64,000 nt of DNA from Sulfurospirillum oryzae (GTDB taxonomy: Bacteria > Campylobacterota > Campylobacteria > Campylobacterales > Sulfurospirillaceae): positions 62,001-126,000 of the forward strand of contig NZ_JANZKZ010000005.1 of the NCBI RefSeq assembly GCF_025770725.1. The letters run 5' to 3'. Made by a program: the position numbers and the translations under genes. A model generated the notes under the pieces. The model saw nothing but the letters and a program-made list of their open reading frames with translations. It searched no databases and had not been told where the DNA came from. This document shows, in pieces, positions 18,276 through 27,772 of this stretch; the stretch's first letter is position 1, and every line of letters begins with the position of its first letter.

Positions 18276-19118
18276 GTGTATATTGCTCATTTTACAGCTT
18301 TTACAACACCGTGCGAAATTCAACTTGATGTCACAACCAAAGAAGAGGGAGATCACATCCTTGCTTCTTTGCTGTCAGAAATAGAGCGTCTGCAAAAACA
18401 GTACAGTTTTTTTGAATCCACCTCAGAAATTTATGCCATCAACCACCGCCAAAACGATACACTTTCTGTGAGCCAAGAGCTTGCAGGTATTTTAGAGCTA
18501 GCACTGTTTTATGCGCGTATGACGCAAGGTGCTTTTGACATTGCGCTTGCAGGAACACTCAAACAAGTGCAAAAGTCAACTTCTTTGTGTGAATATCAGA
18601 TGTTTTATGATGCATTGACTCCTTTTGCATCCTTTGACTCGTTAGTGCTTGAGGGGACAACATTGCGTTTTTCCAATCCCTATACGCAGATAGATTTAGG
18701 TGGCATTGTCAAAGAGTATGCCGTGGATCAAACCATGATGTCACTTCAAAAAATGGGAATTTTTTCCGCTTTGGTTAACTTTGGAGGCGATATTGCAGCG
18801 TATGGAACATGCCATAATGAGCCTTGGAGTATTGGGATTCAAGACCCTGAAAATTCTGAGGTCAATCTCACAATACGAGAGCTTCATAACGCTTCGCTTT
18901 GTACGTCAGGGCATTCAAAACGTTATACATCTATCGAAAAACAACGCTTCTCGCATATTATTGCGCCCATGTTGGACGAGTCCAGCACAGTACGACAAAA
19001 TCAAATCAGCATTATGGCGCCAACAACCGTTGATGCAGGTGTTTGGAGTACGGCACTGCTTGTGAATCCTCAATTACGGTTACCAAAACATCTTATCAAA
19101 ATTTTGGAAATTGCCTAG
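18276..19118 (+). CDS. apbE: ApbE-family FAD:protein FMN transferase
   Basis: ApbE proteins attach FMN from FAD to Thr/Ser residues of target flavoproteins, such as Rnf/Nqr subunits or periplasmic reductases. The 280-aa sequence shows the family blocks: FFESTSEIYAINH near residue 46, DLGGIVKEYAVDQ near 140, VNFGGDIAAYG near 167, SGHSKRYTS near 210 and, near the C-terminus, TTVDAGVWSTALLV, the Mg-binding DAxxTA-like motif. The start is a GTG. No signal peptide or lipobox is evident, so it may act in the cytoplasm or a longer N-terminus may be missing. The motif order is intact, so it is probably active; the target flavoprotein is not in the window. Confidence 0.85.
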   Translation: MYIAHFTAFTTPCEIQLDVTTKEEGDHILASLLSEIERLQKQYSFFESTSEIYAINHRQNDTLSVSQELAGILELALFYARMTQGAFDIALAGTLKQVQKSTSLCEYQMFYDALTPFASFDSLVLEGTTLRFSNPYTQIDLGGIVKEYAVDQTMMSLQKMGIFSALVNFGGDIAAYGTCHNEPWSIGIQDPENSEVNLTIRELHNASLCTSGHSKRYTSIEKQRFSHIIAPMLDESSTVRQNQISIMAPTTVDAGVWSTALLVNPQLRLPKHLIKILEIA

Positions 19119-19121
19119 GTT

Positions 19122-20309
19122 TTAGAGTGTTTGTACTTTAAGGTCTAGACACAAAATCTTTTCTTTGTCTTCTAACACAAATTTTTGTGCAAAGGTACGA
19201 CACATACGCCCCGATGCGCGCGAGATGTATTTTTGGCTTAGATAGTTACCGCGCTTTGACTCTTTTGTGATGTAAAAATACTCTTTAAGCGCGTGGTTAT
19301 CGCCGTTTCGTGCGGGTTGAAAAAACTCGTTGGTATCAACACTGATAAACGTATCGCCCTCTTGAATACCGGTATTGGCATCAATGCAGTAAATCGCTTC
19401 GATGATGTCAAACTCTTTTAGAAAATCAGAAAGATCTGTTTTATGGGTTGTTTTAATCGCTTCTATAATGGTGTGGGTATAGGTCTTAGCACTCTCGATT
19501 AAAAATTCTTTGAGTTGCATAGAGGCTTTGACATTTTGAGTGTGTTTAGCTCCAATATAAGCAATTTTTTCATCCAAAAATGTTTTCTCATAAACCGAGC
19601 CACTCGGTCTTGCAAACCAAAATCCTTGAAAAAGATCGATGTCAAGTTTTAAAGAGCGAAGGATTTCCTCCTCCTCTTCAACGCCTTCAGCAAGAACAAG
19701 GGCGCCGATGTTAAAGCACATATTGGCGATCGATTTTAAGATCTCTTTATGAATAAAATTTTGATGGACATTGAAGACAATGGAACGATCGACTTTGACG
19801 ATATGCGGGCGCACTGTCGAAATACGATCAAAGTTGGCATTTCCTGCTCCAAAATCATCGAGTGCGATTAAAAAACCACGCTCTTTATAGAAATCACAAA
19901 ACTGTTTGAGACGATCACTGTCCTCAATCTGATACTCTTTAATCTCAATGACAATGCGCGAAGGGGGAATGCCTAGTTCATTGGCAAGTGCGCTAAAAGC
20001 AAAGTCTGCCAAGCTGATCTTGCTATCGAGTAGATGTGATTCAAAATTGAGAAATAAAAGAAGCTCTTTGTTCTCTTCTAAGATGGTTTTAAAACGCTCT
20101 AATGCTTTCATACGTACGTACTTGTCAAGTTCAAAAGAGAGATTCTCTTTCTTGGCTTGGTCAAAAACGAAAATAGGGGAGAGGGGTTCATTGTTTTCAT
20201 CGTATGCTCGCATCAGCGCTTCAAGTCCAATGACTTTAGCACTACGGATGGAGACAATGGGTTGAAAATAGATGCAGATACTATTATTTTGAATTAGTTT
20301 TGAAACCAC
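19122..20309 (-). CDS. EAL-domain c-di-GMP phosphodiesterase with C-terminal sensor-like domain
   Basis: Residues 10-245 form an EAL domain that should hydrolyse c-di-GMP. Visible motifs are GLEALMR (residues 28-34), the metal/catalytic segments VIEIKEY and LDDFGAGNANFDRI, and LAEGVEEEEE with the conserved E-G-V. No GGDEF domain is attached. Residues about 260-395 form a second domain with NGDNHALKEYFYITKESKRG and SRASGRMCRTFAQKF, resembling PDC/Cache-type sensors. It is soluble, since no membrane helix is visible. It is convergent with apbE, stops 3 nt apart. Together with the cyclases at 25649 and 57685 it indicates active c-di-GMP control. Confidence 0.88.
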   Translation of the reverse strand: MVSKLIQNNSICIYFQPIVSIRSAKVIGLEALMRAYDENNEPLSPIFVFDQAKKENLSFELDKYVRMKALERFKTILEENKELLLFLNFESHLLDSKISLADFAFSALANELGIPPSRIVIEIKEYQIEDSDRLKQFCDFYKERGFLIALDDFGAGNANFDRISTVRPHIVKVDRSIVFNVHQNFIHKEILKSIANMCFNIGALVLAEGVEEEEEILRSLKLDIDLFQGFWFARPSGSVYEKTFLDEKIAYIGAKHTQNVKASMQLKEFLIESAKTYTHTIIEAIKTTHKTDLSDFLKEFDIIEAIYCIDANTGIQEGDTFISVDTNEFFQPARNGDNHALKEYFYITKESKRGNYLSQKYISRASGRMCRTFAQKFVLEDKEKILCLDLKVQTL

Positions 20310-20418
20310 AGATATTCCCTTACTTTGGCGTGTGTTCTATTATAACATGCGCAAATTTGTATGATTGATTAAAAAAAAGGCAAATGAGGTTTTTTGAAAG
20401 AGAAGAAAAGATTATTTT

Positions 20419-20892
20419 TTAAACTTTGATAATGCTCCACTCTTGGATAAGCTTTTCCAGTGAAAAAGCAGCATTGGCAGGGCTGGTTGAGGGTAGTTTA
20501 ATAATCGGCAAATGCGTCTTTGTTTCGCAATAGGTTTGGTACAGTTTATAAGCTGTTGCACCGTTGGCATAAATGCGTGTGATGTTGCTTTGTGCTAGGA
20601 TATTTGAAAAATCCGTTGGTACCACATTTTTGATGCTGCTATCGCTTGAGCCTGTGATTTCACAGCTTTGAATGACATCCCATATCGCGATGCCATGTTT
20701 TAAAAGCATATCTTTCTTAGCTTCAATGGTGATAGGCGAAGGTGTCTGGGTTAAAGAGGCGATCACTTTCCAAAAACGGTTTTGCGGGTGTCCATAATAA
20801 AAGCTCTGCTCACGTGATTTGACAGAGGGGAACGTGCCTAAAATCAGCACGTTTGAGTGTTTGTTATAGATAGGCTCAAATGGATGTTGCAT
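20419..20892 (-). CDS. DNA-deoxyinosine / hypoxanthine DNA glycosylase (UDG superfamily)
   Basis: This is a 157-aa uracil-DNA-glycosylase-fold protein of the family-6 (hypoxanthine-DNA glycosylase) type, which removes deaminated bases. The active-site region near the N-terminus reads NVLILGTFPSVKSREQSFYY, followed by GHPQNRFWKVI, both typical of the family. The C-terminal LPSTSPANAAFS is the conserved substrate-binding loop (SPAN). A TTTACATGTAAA palindrome lies at 20903-20914, 11 nt upstream of its ATG, between it and eptA. It may be cotranscribed with eptA, from which it is separated by 44 nt in the opposite orderly sense (it lies upstream of eptA on the minus strand). Confidence 0.85.
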   Translation of the reverse strand: MQHPFEPIYNKHSNVLILGTFPSVKSREQSFYYGHPQNRFWKVIASLTQTPSPITIEAKKDMLLKHGIAIWDVIQSCEITGSSDSSIKNVVPTDFSNILAQSNITRIYANGATAYKLYQTYCETKTHLPIIKLPSTSPANAAFSLEKLIQEWSIIKV

Positions 20893-20936
20893 CTGTTTTC
20901 ACTTTACATGTAAAGATGAAAAAGTATAGCACAAAC

Positions 20937-22493
20937 CTAGTGCAAGAGGTCTAAGTTTGGCTTGTACTCACTTGTTTTAACAGCAAAAAGTCCCAAGAGT
21001 GTGTGAAAGAAATTGTCTTGTGAAAAACGCTCATTGGCTTTTACATGTAAAGATTCACGTTTGGTTTTATCACCAAAGTAAAAGAGTGCAGGTACGTGTT
21101 TTTGGGCTTCTGGAGCAATCATATAAGGCAGTCCGTGCAGGTAAACACCATTTTCACCGAGTGACTCGCCATGGTCAGAAAAATAGACCAGCGTAACGTC
21201 GTATTTGTCCTCATTGACTTTGAGTAGGTTGATGGTCTCATTGACGATGTAATCGGTATAGAGAATGGTGTTGTTGTAGGTGTTGACGATTTGATCGTGG
21301 CTACATTTATCAAGTTCTTGCGTGTCACAGGTTGGCGTAAACTTTTTAAAGGAATCGGGATAGCGTTTAAAGTAGGTTGGTCCATGACTTCCTTCTTGAT
21401 GAAGCACGATAAACGTGTCTTCGTAGCGTGCGTCAATGTTTTTTTGAAAATCTTTGAGCAATACTTCATCGAAGCCTTGACCACCGTATTGAACAACATC
21501 GCTCATGCGTTTAGCGATCTCTTTGTCGCCTCCTGAATTGTTGTCTCTCCAGATGATACGAACACCTGTTTTTGCCAGCACGTCGACAGCATTTTCAAAG
21601 TATTCTTTATCGTCACTCCAGTCATTTCTGCCAAATTTAGAAAACATACACGGCACTGAAATAGCGGTTGCCGTACCACAAGAGGCGAAGTTTTGTAAAT
21701 AAACGATGTCATCTCGTTTTGACAAAAGTGGGTTGGTTGGTACGTCATAGCCACCCAGTGAAAAGTTTTGCGCACGCGCTGTTTCACCTAAAATAAAGAC
21801 AACCAGCTTTTTCTTTTCGCTACTTTGGCGTGTTGCATCGGTGGCAATCGCTTTAAATTCAGGTTTTGGTTTGAATTTAGCATAGACAAATTTAGAAAAA
21901 GAAGCGATGGGATAAGCGGGGTTAAGGTACATTTTGAGTTCATGGTGATTTCTAAAAAATGAGCTGTACGATTTACTGACCATCATATAAAGTCCCACAA
22001 TCAGTAGCAGTGAAAGGACCCCTACAAGAGCTTTTTGTGCAAACTCTTTTGCGTAGCTTGAAAAAGAGATGGGCGCTTTAAAAAGTACCCAAAACGAAAG
22101 AGCACTCGCACAGGTAAGATAAATGATGAGTTTTGGCGTAAAGAGGTCAAGCACTTCGGCACTGTCAGTTTGCATGACATTGATGAACATATTTTTATCA
22201 ATAACCGTTCCAAAGGTATCGATAAAATAACTCGACATTGCTCCTGCGACAATGAGGATAGAGACAAAAATTCTAAAAAGCTTTTTATGTGTCAGCAGTA
22301 GAAGAAAATTGAGAATGCAAATAAACATAAGCATCAAAATAAAAGGGGCACTGAGGGCGATGAAATAGTTTTTTTCCTCCATCGCATAAGTGAAAATTTT
22401 TGAGAAGAAGGTAATGTTGTAGAGCGAAACCATTCCCAAAGAGAGCAGTAAAATGGTTCGTTGACTGTGTGATGCAAAAAATTTAAAAGGCAT
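20937..22493 (-). CDS. eptA: Lipid A phosphoethanolamine transferase EptA
   Basis: EptA transfers phosphoethanolamine from phosphatidylethanolamine to lipid A (and, in Campylobacter relatives, to other envelope targets), which lowers negative charge and gives polymyxin resistance. Five N-terminal transmembrane helices occupy residues about 10-170. The periplasmic alkaline-phosphatase-like domain shows FILGETARAQNFSLGGY with the nucleophilic Thr near residue 236, and zinc-ligand motifs YFSDHGESLGENG and HQEGSHGPTYF. Length 518 aa is within the usual 500-550. A two-component pair lies directly upstream on the same strand, only about 60 nt away. A perfect TTTACATGTAAA palindrome is inside the gene (21040-21051). 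Confidence 0.93.
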   Translation of the reverse strand: MPFKFFASHSQRTILLLSLGMVSLYNITFFSKIFTYAMEEKNYFIALSAPFILMLMFICILNFLLLLTHKKLFRIFVSILIVAGAMSSYFIDTFGTVIDKNMFINVMQTDSAEVLDLFTPKLIIYLTCASALSFWVLFKAPISFSSYAKEFAQKALVGVLSLLLIVGLYMMVSKSYSSFFRNHHELKMYLNPAYPIASFSKFVYAKFKPKPEFKAIATDATRQSSEKKKLVVFILGETARAQNFSLGGYDVPTNPLLSKRDDIVYLQNFASCGTATAISVPCMFSKFGRNDWSDDKEYFENAVDVLAKTGVRIIWRDNNSGGDKEIAKRMSDVVQYGGQGFDEVLLKDFQKNIDARYEDTFIVLHQEGSHGPTYFKRYPDSFKKFTPTCDTQELDKCSHDQIVNTYNNTILYTDYIVNETINLLKVNEDKYDVTLVYFSDHGESLGENGVYLHGLPYMIAPEAQKHVPALFYFGDKTKRESLHVKANERFSQDNFFHTLLGLFAVKTSEYKPNLDLLH

Positions 22494-22555
22494 ACAGAAT
22501 ATCCTTATAGGTTTAATGTCGTTATTTTAGTGCAAATAGATGAATGTAAGATGAA

Positions 22556-23953
22556 TTAGAATGTTACAAAAATATGTGTGCCAACTCCTTCTTGGCTTTG
22601 AAGTGAAATACCAAAATCATGCAAGTCGAGAATGTTTTTGACGATCGCAAGTCCAAGCCCGCTTCCTTGAGTCGTTTGTTTACTCTCATCGCCTCTGTAA
22701 AACTGCTCAAAAACATGTGCTAACTCTTCTTTCTTGATTCCCAACCCTTCGTCTTTGATGTGAAGTTCATGTGGGAAAAGAGCGATCTCAATGGTCGCCG
22801 GAGCCGTTGAGTATTTAATGGCATTGTCGATGAGATTGGCAATGACAATTTTTAAAAGAGCAGCATTGCCTAAGACACTGACAGCTTCTAAAGTGTTTAC
22901 ATGTAAATGCAGATTTTTCTGCTCACTTAAAGGGCGCTTTTCTTCGATGGCGTCAATAAGTATTTCGTCCAAATAGACTTCACTAAAATGGTGTTTCAGC
23001 TCATTCTTGGTAGTGCTGGATAAAAAGAGAATTTTTTCGATGACTTCATGCAGCGTGATGACCTCTTTAGCGACTTTTTTCAAAATCTGTTGGTACTCTT
23101 CTGCACTGCGCTCTTTACGCAGACCCACGTCAACTTCCCCTTTGATGATGGTAAGAGGTGTTTTGAGCTCATGTGAAGCGTTTTGTCCAAACTGTTTGAC
23201 TTGAGCGTAGGCATTTTGAAGCTCACTCAAAAGTGTGTTAAATGTATCGATCAGATCATCGATCTCGTAAGCAATATGCGTTTGCGGGATGATAGAGTGT
23301 ACATCGTGAGCTGTTATTGCTTTGGCTGTATTGGTAACTTTTTGAACGTTTGAGAGTGATTTTGAAATTAAAATATAAGCGACTACTAAAATGATGGCTA
23401 GCAATAACGAGAGCCCCATCCAAAGGGTAGAGATCATCTCTTTGATTTGGGGAGTATGTTTGTCATACGGCATAGCACATTGTAAAAAGAGCATTTGGAA
23501 CTCATTTTGGGCTAAAAAAATCGTTCCAATATAGATTTTACGCTGTGTTAGTTTTGTATCTGACATCATTGAAAAAACGATTTTCTCGGGATTGTCAAAT
23601 ATTTGTTGAACAATGGTGGGCTCTATTTTGAGAATTTCACCTTTGAGGTCACTCGATTTATTAAGAATTTGTGGGGTATTTGACAGGCTATCGTATGCCA
23701 CTATTTGCGCATATAAGACAGGTATATCAAACTCTGCCTTGTTGTCATCAAGGGTGATCGTCTCTTTATCTGTTCGTTGCGTAAAATCGTGTTTAATATC
23801 TTTTAAAACCGTAAAAAGCGTAGCTTCTAATGACTGTTTATAGGAGCTTTCAAGGGTATGCACAACGATATATCCAAAGCTATAAAAGAGGGTAAATAAA
23901 ACAACTCCGAGTGTGCCAATCAGTCTGAATTTAAGATTTTTAAAGTGTTGCAT
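22556..23953 (-). CDS. Membrane sensor histidine kinase, probably controlling eptA
   Basis: This is a 465-aa classical sensor kinase. A first helix (about residues 10-32) and a second (MGLSLLLAIILVVAYILI, about 175-198) flank a periplasmic sensor of about 140 residues. A HAMP linker follows, then the H-box NASHELKTPLTIIKG (His near residue 261), N-box NLIDNAIKYS, G1 IKDEGLGIK and G2 GSGLGLAIVKNIL. It overlaps the response-regulator gene by 14 nt and precedes eptA by about 60 nt. A PmrB/ColS-like role in envelope stress control is inferred from position. One perfect palindrome (22896-22907) is inside. Confidence 0.9.
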   Translation of the reverse strand: MQHFKNLKFRLIGTLGVVLFTLFYSFGYIVVHTLESSYKQSLEATLFTVLKDIKHDFTQRTDKETITLDDNKAEFDIPVLYAQIVAYDSLSNTPQILNKSSDLKGEILKIEPTIVQQIFDNPEKIVFSMMSDTKLTQRKIYIGTIFLAQNEFQMLFLQCAMPYDKHTPQIKEMISTLWMGLSLLLAIILVVAYILISKSLSNVQKVTNTAKAITAHDVHSIIPQTHIAYEIDDLIDTFNTLLSELQNAYAQVKQFGQNASHELKTPLTIIKGEVDVGLRKERSAEEYQQILKKVAKEVITLHEVIEKILFLSSTTKNELKHHFSEVYLDEILIDAIEEKRPLSEQKNLHLHVNTLEAVSVLGNAALLKIVIANLIDNAIKYSTAPATIEIALFPHELHIKDEGLGIKKEELAHVFEQFYRGDESKQTTQGSGLGLAIVKNILDLHDFGISLQSQEGVGTHIFVTF

Positions 23954-24614
23954 CGCTGATAGCGTATCCTTGATTGCGGTAAGTTTTAATCAGTTTCAGA
24001 TCAAAATTTTTATCAATTTTTGTACGCAAGCGGTACATGTAAACATTGATGATATTACTTTGAATGCTTTGCTCCATACTGAAAATTTGTTCTTCTAAAA
24101 TGTGCTCTTCCACAATGGCATTTTTATGACGTATAAGATACTCTAAAAGCACATACTCCTTAGCCGTCAAAGCAATACTTTCTCCCGCACGACGAACGGC
24201 TTTAGTCAGTGGATTTAGCTCAAGATCACTCACGCGAAGCAGAGGCTCTTTTTGATCACTTTTACGTAACTGCACATGAATACGCGCCAAAAGTTCATCA
24301 AAACTAAATGGCTTGGTTAGATAATCATCCGCTCCTAGGTTGAGCAAATTCACTTTGTCGCTAATAGTGCTTTTGGCACTGAGCATGATAATAGGAATAG
24401 CGATTTTCTGCTCTCTTAGCTTTTTGCAGACATCATCGCCTTGAAGACCGTTGATCATGATGTCAAGAATGATAACATCGTACGCGTTAATGCCCGCTAG
24501 GTAGATGGCATCTTCGCCATTGTCACACACATCAACGCAAAAGTACTCTTCTTCTAACCCTTTTTTTAAAAAGGCGGCGATTTTGGTATCATCTTCTACG
24601 ATCAAAACTTTCAT
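23940..24614 (-). CDS. OmpR-family response regulator
   Basis: A receiver domain (residues 1-115) has acidic residues VEDD at 6-9, phospho-acceptor Asp in VIILDIMINGL (about residue 51), MLSAK and the Lys of LTKPFSFDELL. The C-terminal winged helix (about 125-222) has LTAKEYVLLEYLIRHKNAIV and ends YRNQGYAIS, typical of OmpR/PhoB DNA-binding domains. The length of 224 aa is normal. It is transcribed ahead of the kinase (14-nt overlap) and eptA. The most likely regulon therefore includes eptA. Its ATG lies directly after the rarD stop, with no gap. Confidence 0.92.
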   Translation of the reverse strand: MKVLIVEDDTKIAAFLKKGLEEEYFCVDVCDNGEDAIYLAGINAYDVIILDIMINGLQGDDVCKKLREQKIAIPIIMLSAKSTISDKVNLLNLGADDYLTKPFSFDELLARIHVQLRKSDQKEPLLRVSDLELNPLTKAVRRAGESIALTAKEYVLLEYLIRHKNAIVEEHILEEQIFSMEQSIQSNIINVYMYRLRTKIDKNFDLKLIKTYRNQGYAISDATL

Positions 24615-25511
24615 CTAGACCTCTTTAACGCGTCTTTTTTTCAGGTAACCATCAATGCTAAAGATGGCAAGTGCAATCCAAATGAGCACAAAACTGGTCA
24701 ATTTTTCTGGAAGTAAAATCTCATCATAAACAAAAATTGCTAACAAAAAGGAAACGGTCGGTCCGATGTACTGGAAAAAGCCTATATGGATGAGTGATAG
24801 CCTTGTAGCCGCAGCATTAAACCAAAGCAGAGGAATAACCGTAATGACACCTGCAAGCATTAAGAGCCATGAAATGGCATTGGGTGGAAAGACAAACGCA
24901 TTTTGTGCTGTAAAGACTAAATAACCAAAGTAGAGCAGTGCTAAAGGAAATAAAATAAGTGTTTCTATGTAAAGTCCACTTAGGGCAGGAAGATTGACCT
25001 GTTTACGAATAAGCCCGTAAAAAGCAAAACTAAATGCCAGCATAAGCGAAACAATCGGCACAGAGCCTAGCGTGATGATTTGATAAAAAATGGCGATAAA
25101 GGCTAAAGCAATAGCAATTTTTTGCCAAAAAGTAGGGCGGTCTTTGAAGACAAGTATTCCAAGCGCAAAATTGACTAAGGGGTTGATGTAGTAACCCAAG
25201 CTTGATTCTGCAATCATACTATGTTCCACGGCCCAGATAAAAACGAGCCAATTGGTTGAAACCAATAGCGCGGAGAGGACAAGATATTTGATCTTGGATA
25301 TATCTTTTACCAGTAGTTTAAATGTGCCAAATTGGCGACCAAAAAGCATCACACCAAAGAGTAAGACAACGGACCAAATAATGCGGTGTGCTAGGATTTC
25401 GGTTGCTGTGACTGTTGAGATAATTTTAAAGTAGATGGGCACCAAACCCCAAAATGTAAACGCTAAAATAGCGTAAATGTATCCTTGTGCCTCTTTTGAG
25501 AGATTATTCAT
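24615..25511 (-). CDS. rarD: RarD-type EamA-family transporter
   Basis: This 298-aa polytopic membrane protein has about ten hydrophobic helices in two repeated halves, as in EamA/DMT transporters. The N-terminus GYIYAILAFTFWGLVPIYFK and the central VEHSMIAESSLGYYINPLVN are hallmarks of the RarD subgroup (called chloramphenicol-sensitive protein in older annotation). The substrate is not known. The C-terminus ends in a basic tail (KKRRVKEV). It is the most upstream gene of the minus-strand block containing the two-component pair and eptA, with no gap to the regulator gene. Confidence 0.9.
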   Translation of the reverse strand: MNNLSKEAQGYIYAILAFTFWGLVPIYFKIISTVTATEILAHRIIWSVVLLFGVMLFGRQFGTFKLLVKDISKIKYLVLSALLVSTNWLVFIWAVEHSMIAESSLGYYINPLVNFALGILVFKDRPTFWQKIAIALAFIAIFYQIITLGSVPIVSLMLAFSFAFYGLIRKQVNLPALSGLYIETLILFPLALLYFGYLVFTAQNAFVFPPNAISWLLMLAGVITVIPLLWFNAAATRLSLIHIGFFQYIGPTVSFLLAIFVYDEILLPEKLTSFVLIWIALAIFSIDGYLKKRRVKEV

Positions 25512-25616
25512 GCGACCAGCTTTTAAAAGGGAGATTATGGCGTTATTATAGGCTAAAGATACTTACATGTATAAATTAAAACTATTTATTGATTTTTATT
25601 CATTACTAAAAATTGT

Positions 25617-25622
25617 TATAAT
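25617..25622 (+). promoter_or_regulatory. -10 element before the diguanylate cyclase
   Basis: TATAAT lies 26 nt before the cyclase ATG. It sits in an AT-rich stretch with phased T and A tracts, typical for promoters of this phylum. A degenerate copy of the ACATGT palindrome (25562-25573, 10 of 12 matching) lies upstream between the divergent genes. Confidence 0.5.
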
Positions 25623-25648
25623 GATAAAAATTAGAAAAAGGTGATAAC

Positions 25649-27772
25649 ATGAATCTTAAAGCAAAACTTTTTGTTTTCATGACAGCGCTTTTTTTCCTCT
25701 TTTCTACTTTTGTATGGTTTTATTCTGATTTTTTATTTGAAAGTATTAATGAAAAATGGGCGGAGCGGTTTATTAAAAAGCAGGTTGCTTTCGATAAAAA
25801 CCGTACACTTCTTCCTATTTTAAGGGAGCTTTCACTCACAAGAGAGATGGCAAACGAACCTGATCTTCAAGCGATGGCACTGCATGAAGACGATCCTATT
25901 GTAAGGCAAAAAGGGTTAGACGTCTTAGAACGGTATCGTCTTTTATTTCAAGACCGAAGCTATTTTGCCGTTTTTGTCAAAACACAGCACAATTATGCCA
26001 ACAATGCCACTAATGATTTTAAAGGTAAAGAGTTTCGCTATACACTCTCCACTTCTGAAAGTAATGACGCTTGGTTTTTTAAAATACTTGGAGACAATGA
26101 ATCTTTTTGGGTGAATGTCAATAAAAACATGAGGTTAGACAGTACTAAAGTATGGATAGATGTTGTTCTTGAAAGTGGCAATGGTCAAAAAGTGGGAATT
26201 GTGGGTACTGGGGTTGATTTTGAGCGCTTTTTACGTGAGTCTGTTGGCATTGAACAAGAAGGTGTACACAATTTTCTTATCAACAAAAATTTTGCCGTTC
26301 AACTTGCTCGAGACACGACACTGATCGATTATAACAGCCTCACCAAAGCCAATGGGGAGCATAAAACCATTGATTTATTATTTTCAAAACATGATGTTGA
26401 GCAGATCAAAAAAGTTATTAATATGCTTTACCTTGAGCCAGAAAAAGTTGAGACATTGTGGGTCAATTTTGAAGGGAGTAAACATCTTTTAGGCATTGCG
26501 TATCTTAAAGAGATTGGATGGTTTAATCTAACGTTGATTGATCCAGCTGAACTAACATTGATGAAAAATATCACCATTCTTCCAATGCTTAGTCTTCTTT
26601 TTTTAGTTTCCCTTGTATGTGTTGGATTTACACTCAATTATTTGGTTTTAAAGCCTCTAAGTCAGCTGAAAGCATCGATGAAACGCATTGAGCATGGCGA
26701 TTATTCTATGGATCTTTCATTGCCTCGTGGGCATGATGAGATTGCTGGGCTTTCACGTCAATTCAACGAGATGATTGCCTTTGTCCGCTCCAATAATCTA
26801 GCATTGGAAGATAGAATTCATGAGCGAACATTAGGGCTTATGCAAAGTGAAGCCAAACTCAATACGATTTTAGATACGGTAGAGGCTTTTATTTACATCA
26901 AAGATACGCAGTACCGTTATGTTTATGCCAATAAAAAAACGTGTGATCTGTTTGGTGTTACTTTGGAGACGCTTATAGGGCATGAAGATTGTGACTTTTT
27001 TGACATCGAAACAACTCAAAATATCCGTAAGTTTGATAGTGAAGTGATTGAGTACGGGCGCAAAGTGACGCGTGAAGAGACCAATATGAGTTTACAAACA
27101 GGACTGTCAACAACCTATCTTTCTACAAAAATTCCTTTGCTAAATGAAGATGGAACGCTTTACGCATTATGCGGTATCTCGACGGATATAACTGAGCGTA
27201 AAAAAACCGAAGAGCTGGTTCGCGAGCTTGCTTTTCATGACACTCTAACGCATCTTCCTAATCGGCGAATGTTTGATGAACGTTTTACGTTTCTATTGGC
27301 GCAAGCTAGGCGCCATCATAAATGGGGTGCATTTTTAGTGATTGATCTGGATAATTTCAAGCCACTCAATGATGTTTTCGGTCATAAAGCAGGTGATCTT
27401 TTACTCACAGATGTAGCAGCACGTCTCAATGCTTGTGTGCGCCAAAGTGATATTGTCGCTCGTTTTGGTGGTGATGAGTTTATTGTAGCTCTTAGTGATT
27501 TAAGCAAAAATGAAGAAAATGCTAAAGTCGAGGCGATGAGGGTGGCCTCTAAAATACTCTTTCATGTGAGAGCCCCTTATGTCCTCTTATTGGATGAAGA
27601 GGAGAAGAAGGATAAAGTCATTACTCATGAGTGTACTGCAAGCATAGGCGTAACTCTTTTTGGCTATGATAAACAGCACAAAGAGCATATTTTTAGTGAG
27701 GCAGATAGGGCAATGTACCAAGCCAAACAAAAAGGGCGAAATCGCATCGAGTTTTATAAGGAGAGTGTATGA
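25649..27772 (+). CDS. Membrane diguanylate cyclase with periplasmic sensor, HAMP, PAS and GGDEF domains
   Basis: This is a 707-aa inner-membrane c-di-GMP synthase. A first helix (residues 5-28) and a second (about 305-328) enclose a periplasmic Cache-like sensor domain (contains WFFKILGDNESFWVN and VGIVGTGVDFERF). HAMP follows (about 330-385), then PAS (about 405-520, FIYIKDTQYRYVYANKKT). The GGDEF domain ends the protein. Its active-site motif RFGGDEF is intact near residue 605, and the inhibitory I-site RQSD lies five residues before it. Both imply an active, feedback-inhibited enzyme. The stop overlaps the ATG of the next gene by 4 nt. Confidence 0.92.
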   Translation: MNLKAKLFVFMTALFFLFSTFVWFYSDFLFESINEKWAERFIKKQVAFDKNRTLLPILRELSLTREMANEPDLQAMALHEDDPIVRQKGLDVLERYRLLFQDRSYFAVFVKTQHNYANNATNDFKGKEFRYTLSTSESNDAWFFKILGDNESFWVNVNKNMRLDSTKVWIDVVLESGNGQKVGIVGTGVDFERFLRESVGIEQEGVHNFLINKNFAVQLARDTTLIDYNSLTKANGEHKTIDLLFSKHDVEQIKKVINMLYLEPEKVETLWVNFEGSKHLLGIAYLKEIGWFNLTLIDPAELTLMKNITILPMLSLLFLVSLVCVGFTLNYLVLKPLSQLKASMKRIEHGDYSMDLSLPRGHDEIAGLSRQFNEMIAFVRSNNLALEDRIHERTLGLMQSEAKLNTILDTVEAFIYIKDTQYRYVYANKKTCDLFGVTLETLIGHEDCDFFDIETTQNIRKFDSEVIEYGRKVTREETNMSLQTGLSTTYLSTKIPLLNEDGTLYALCGISTDITERKKTEELVRELAFHDTLTHLPNRRMFDERFTFLLAQARRHHKWGAFLVIDLDNFKPLNDVFGHKAGDLLLTDVAARLNACVRQSDIVARFGGDEFIVALSDLSKNEENAKVEAMRVASKILFHVRAPYVLLLDEEEKKDKVITHECTASIGVTLFGYDKQHKEHIFSEADRAMYQAKQKGRNRIEFYKESV

